A stretch of DNA of 64,000 nucleotides, from assembly GCF_004115745.1 (NCBI RefSeq), contig NZ_QXIL01000006.1:1-64000 (forward strand). Direction: 5' to 3'. Origin of the DNA: Levilactobacillus suantsaii. Its GTDB lineage: Bacteria; Bacillota; Bacilli; Lactobacillales; Lactobacillaceae. Below are positions 62,064-64,000 of the stretch, one piece after another. The translations under genes were made by a program, and so were the position numbers. The notes beneath the pieces were generated by a model. It did not search any database. It was not told where the DNA came from and worked only from the letters and a program-made list of their open reading frames with translations. The first letter of the stretch is position 1, and each line of letters starts with the position of its first letter.

Positions 62064-62860
62064 AAAAGCTCTCACGCGTTTATCTGGTTTTGGTGTTCAT
62101 CGTCCTGTACCTGCCCATTCTCTACCTGATTGCTTATTCCTTTAGCCAGGGCACGACTATGACCAACTACCACGGGTTTACCTGGCAACATTACCGTGAC
62201 CTCTTTGCCGACCCACGGATGCTAGCCATCGTGGCCGATACACTACTGGTTGCCCTGCTGTCTTCGCTGATTGCGACCTTGATTGGCACGTTAGGTGCGT
62301 TGAGCATTCACCGCACGTCTAAACGGGTTACCCGCGATGTCTTGTTGAGCTTAAACAATATTCTGATGGTTTCCCCGGACGTCATTATCGGGGCCAGTTT
62401 CTTAATCTTTTTCACCACTTTGAAAGTCCCGTTAGGCTTCACCTCGGTGTTACTCAGTCATATCGCCTTCGAGATCCCCATCGTGGTCTTGATGATTCTG
62501 CCCCGCCTACGGGAGATGTCGCCTTCACTTCTCTGTGCCGCAGCCGATCTCGGCGCGACCACCCGTCAACAACTCAACAAAATCATCATTCCGTTCATCA
62601 CTCCGGGCATCATGGCGGGCTTCTTCATGGCTTTGACCTACTCCCTCGATGACTTTGCGGTGACCTTCTTCGTGACCGGTAACGGCTTTTCGACCCTGTC
62701 CGTGGAAATCTACTCTCGGGCTCGGCAAGGGATCAACCTGGAAATCAACGCGCTGTCTGGTGTCATGTTCATCTTCTCGCTTCTACTAGTGGGCGGCTAC
62801 TACCTCCTACAACAGGGCAACGCGAAACGCCGGCAACGGAGTCAGGAGGCGGCCCAATGA
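62060..62860 (+). CDS. potC: Spermidine/putrescine permease PotC
   Basis: 266 residues, six helices, EAA-type loop AAADLGATTRQQLNKIIIPFITPG. Overlaps potB and potD by four bases each. Confidence 0.94.
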   Translation: MKKLSRVYLVLVFIVLYLPILYLIAYSFSQGTTMTNYHGFTWQHYRDLFADPRMLAIVADTLLVALLSSLIATLIGTLGALSIHRTSKRVTRDVLLSLNNILMVSPDVIIGASFLIFFTTLKVPLGFTSVLLSHIAFEIPIVVLMILPRLREMSPSLLCAAADLGATTRQQLNKIIIPFITPGIMAGFFMALTYSLDDFAVTFFVTGNGFSTLSVEIYSRARQGINLEINALSGVMFIFSLLLVGGYYLLQQGNAKRRQRSQEAAQ

Positions 62861-63879
62861 AACGTTTAATCAGTCTCGTCATCGGCTTATTAGCCATCTG
62901 TGGGCTGTTAGCCTACACTGGCAATCGTCTACAACGTTCAAGTGGTGATTCCGGCAGTAAAGTCCTCAACCTCTACAACTGGGGGGATTATATCGATCCG
63001 TCTCTACTGAGTAAGTTTCAACGCGAAACGGGTTACCACGTCAACGTCGAGACCTTCGACAGCAACGAAGCGATGTTCACCAAACTCAAGCAAGGGGGAA
63101 CCCACTACGATTTGACGGTCCCCAGTGACTACATGGTCAGCAAGCTCAAACAGGCCCACTTACTCCAACCTATCGACCGGCACCGGTTGACCGGCATGCA
63201 AAACTACGACCCGCGCTTTTTAAATCAGTCCTTTGACCGCCACAACCGCTACTCGATTCCGTATTTCTGGGGTACCTTGGGCATCATTTATAACGACCGC
63301 TATATTCGCCCGGGGACGCTGACTCACTGGTCCCAACTCTGGTCACCTAAGTACCGCCACCAGATCATGCTGGTCGATTCCGCCCGGGATATCCTGGGCA
63401 TGGCCTTGGTCGAACGGGGGGAATCCATGAACACCACGAACCCGCAGACCCTACTAGCGGCCACCCACCGGCTCGACCAACTCAGTCCCAACGTCAAAGC
63501 CATCGTCGCCGATGAAATCAAAATGTACATGATTCAAGACGAAGCCGCCATTGCGGTGGACTGGTCCGGAGAAGCCGCCGAGATGCTGGCGTCCAACAGC
63601 CACCTGCACTACGTAGTGCCTAAAGAAGGCAGTAACTTGTGGTTCGACAACCTGGTCATTCCGAAATCCGCCCAGCACTATCAAGCCATTTACGCCTTCT
63701 TGAACTTCATGAATCGACCGGAAAACGCCGCCCAAAACGCCGAATACATCGGTTACGCCACCCCCAACGCCAAAGCTAAGGCGCTGTTACCAAGAAGCGT
63801 GCGCAATGACCGCCAGTTCTATCCTGATGACGCAACGATTCGCCATCTGCAAGTCTACCGCAACCGTCCAACTGTATAA
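62857..63879 (+). CDS. potD: Spermidine/putrescine-binding protein PotD
   Basis: 340 residues. N-terminal membrane anchor or uncleaved signal (MKRLISLVIGLLAICGLLAY, no clear lipobox Cys in lipoprotein context), then the binding domain: LYNWGDYIDPSLLSKF, DLTVPSDYMV, IPYFWGTLGIIYN and the acidic/aromatic site VDWSGEAAEM and WFDNLVIP. Last gene of the operon. Confidence 0.94.
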   Translation: MKRLISLVIGLLAICGLLAYTGNRLQRSSGDSGSKVLNLYNWGDYIDPSLLSKFQRETGYHVNVETFDSNEAMFTKLKQGGTHYDLTVPSDYMVSKLKQAHLLQPIDRHRLTGMQNYDPRFLNQSFDRHNRYSIPYFWGTLGIIYNDRYIRPGTLTHWSQLWSPKYRHQIMLVDSARDILGMALVERGESMNTTNPQTLLAATHRLDQLSPNVKAIVADEIKMYMIQDEAAIAVDWSGEAAEMLASNSHLHYVVPKEGSNLWFDNLVIPKSAQHYQAIYAFLNFMNRPENAAQNAEYIGYATPNAKAKALLPRSVRNDRQFYPDDATIRHLQVYRNRPTV

Positions 63880-63915
63880 CGACCGTTATCTCGAATTTAA
63901 AATGCACCATTAACG

Positions 63916-63956
63916 CCAAACGACCAGCCTCCGCAAGGGGTGCTGGTCGTTTTAGC
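63916..63956 (+). terminator. Terminator of potABCD
   Basis: AAACGACCAGC (63918-63928) pairs with 63942-63953, ending in a T run. Nothing else is seen to the window end. Confidence 0.8.
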
Positions 63957-64000
63957 TCAAACAAAAAGACCCGTTACCACGCCGAATCTCCGGCAGGCAC

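Noticed and set aside
63776-63964. Minus-strand ORF at the window end
   Set aside because: It overlaps potD and the terminator and has no coding signals.

Overview
The window looks like chromosomal DNA of a Lactobacillaceae bacterium with just over 50% GC by eye, possibly of the Levilactobacillus type; the genus is an inference from gene content and base composition. Supporting content includes PepX and PepI peptidases, a choloylglycine-hydrolase family protein, L,D-transpeptidases, a TPP-riboswitch ykoEDC cluster, a guanine-type riboswitch before a xanthine/uracil-type permease, potABCD, and many small secreted or membrane proteins typical of lactobacilli. Most genes have a GGAGG-like ribosome binding site and an intrinsic terminator.

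Layout. 1-8.1 kb: peptidases pepX (5' end cut by the window) and pepI, a frameshifted fumarate-reductase-like flavoprotein, a sugar O-acetyltransferase, two tandem L,D-transpeptidase paralogues, and an ABC-F protein with a terminator-like hairpin in its leader. 8.3-16.5 kb: a VOC protein and a CPBP protease, then two paralogous TrpXYZ-type ABC importers on opposite strands around a degV gene. The minus-strand importer is preceded by a previously unlisted 20-residue leader peptide with five Phe codons and a chain of seven mutually exclusive RNA segments ending in a terminator. The plus-strand importer is preceded by a 15-residue leader peptide with a Trp codon and its own structured leader. These amino-acid-specific attenuators are the most exciting signal in the window. 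16.5-30 kb: a hydroxyacid dehydrogenase, a five-repeat helix-turn-helix-like protein in AT-rich DNA, TerC, a serine hydrolase broken by an amber codon, a glucosaminidase, a YdcF protein, a bile-salt/penicillin-acylase family enzyme, an MMPL exporter facing a MerR regulator, an NlpC/P60 protein with an early amber codon, a GNAT and a phosphatase.

30-46 kb: ltaS (with a structured leader), ferredoxin-NADP reductase, two DUF915-type hydrolases, PrsW, a nucleoside hydrolase, two HAD phosphatases, an orphan PTS IIC, a D,D-carboxypeptidase, and the TPP riboswitch with ykoEDC. 47.07-50.76 kb is an AT-rich accessory island bounded by ISL3-like terminal inverted repeats with a near-perfect 8-bp target duplication. 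It holds two secreted-protein plus small two-TM-protein pairs (bacteriocin/immunity-like architecture, function not proven), a decayed IS3-family element and the tail of an ISL3 transposase.

50.8-64 kb: macro-domain protein, a broken zinc-ribbon gene, a four-repeat beta-barrel protein, asparaginase, riboswitch-controlled purine permease, a NatAB-like ABC exporter, tRNA-Ala(CGC), a second ISL3 remnant, a GNAT, and potABCD. Several genes carry single inactivating changes (two TAG, one TAA, several frameshifts), which suggests either ongoing gene decay or assembly errors; normal use of TAG as the pepX stop argues against recoding.
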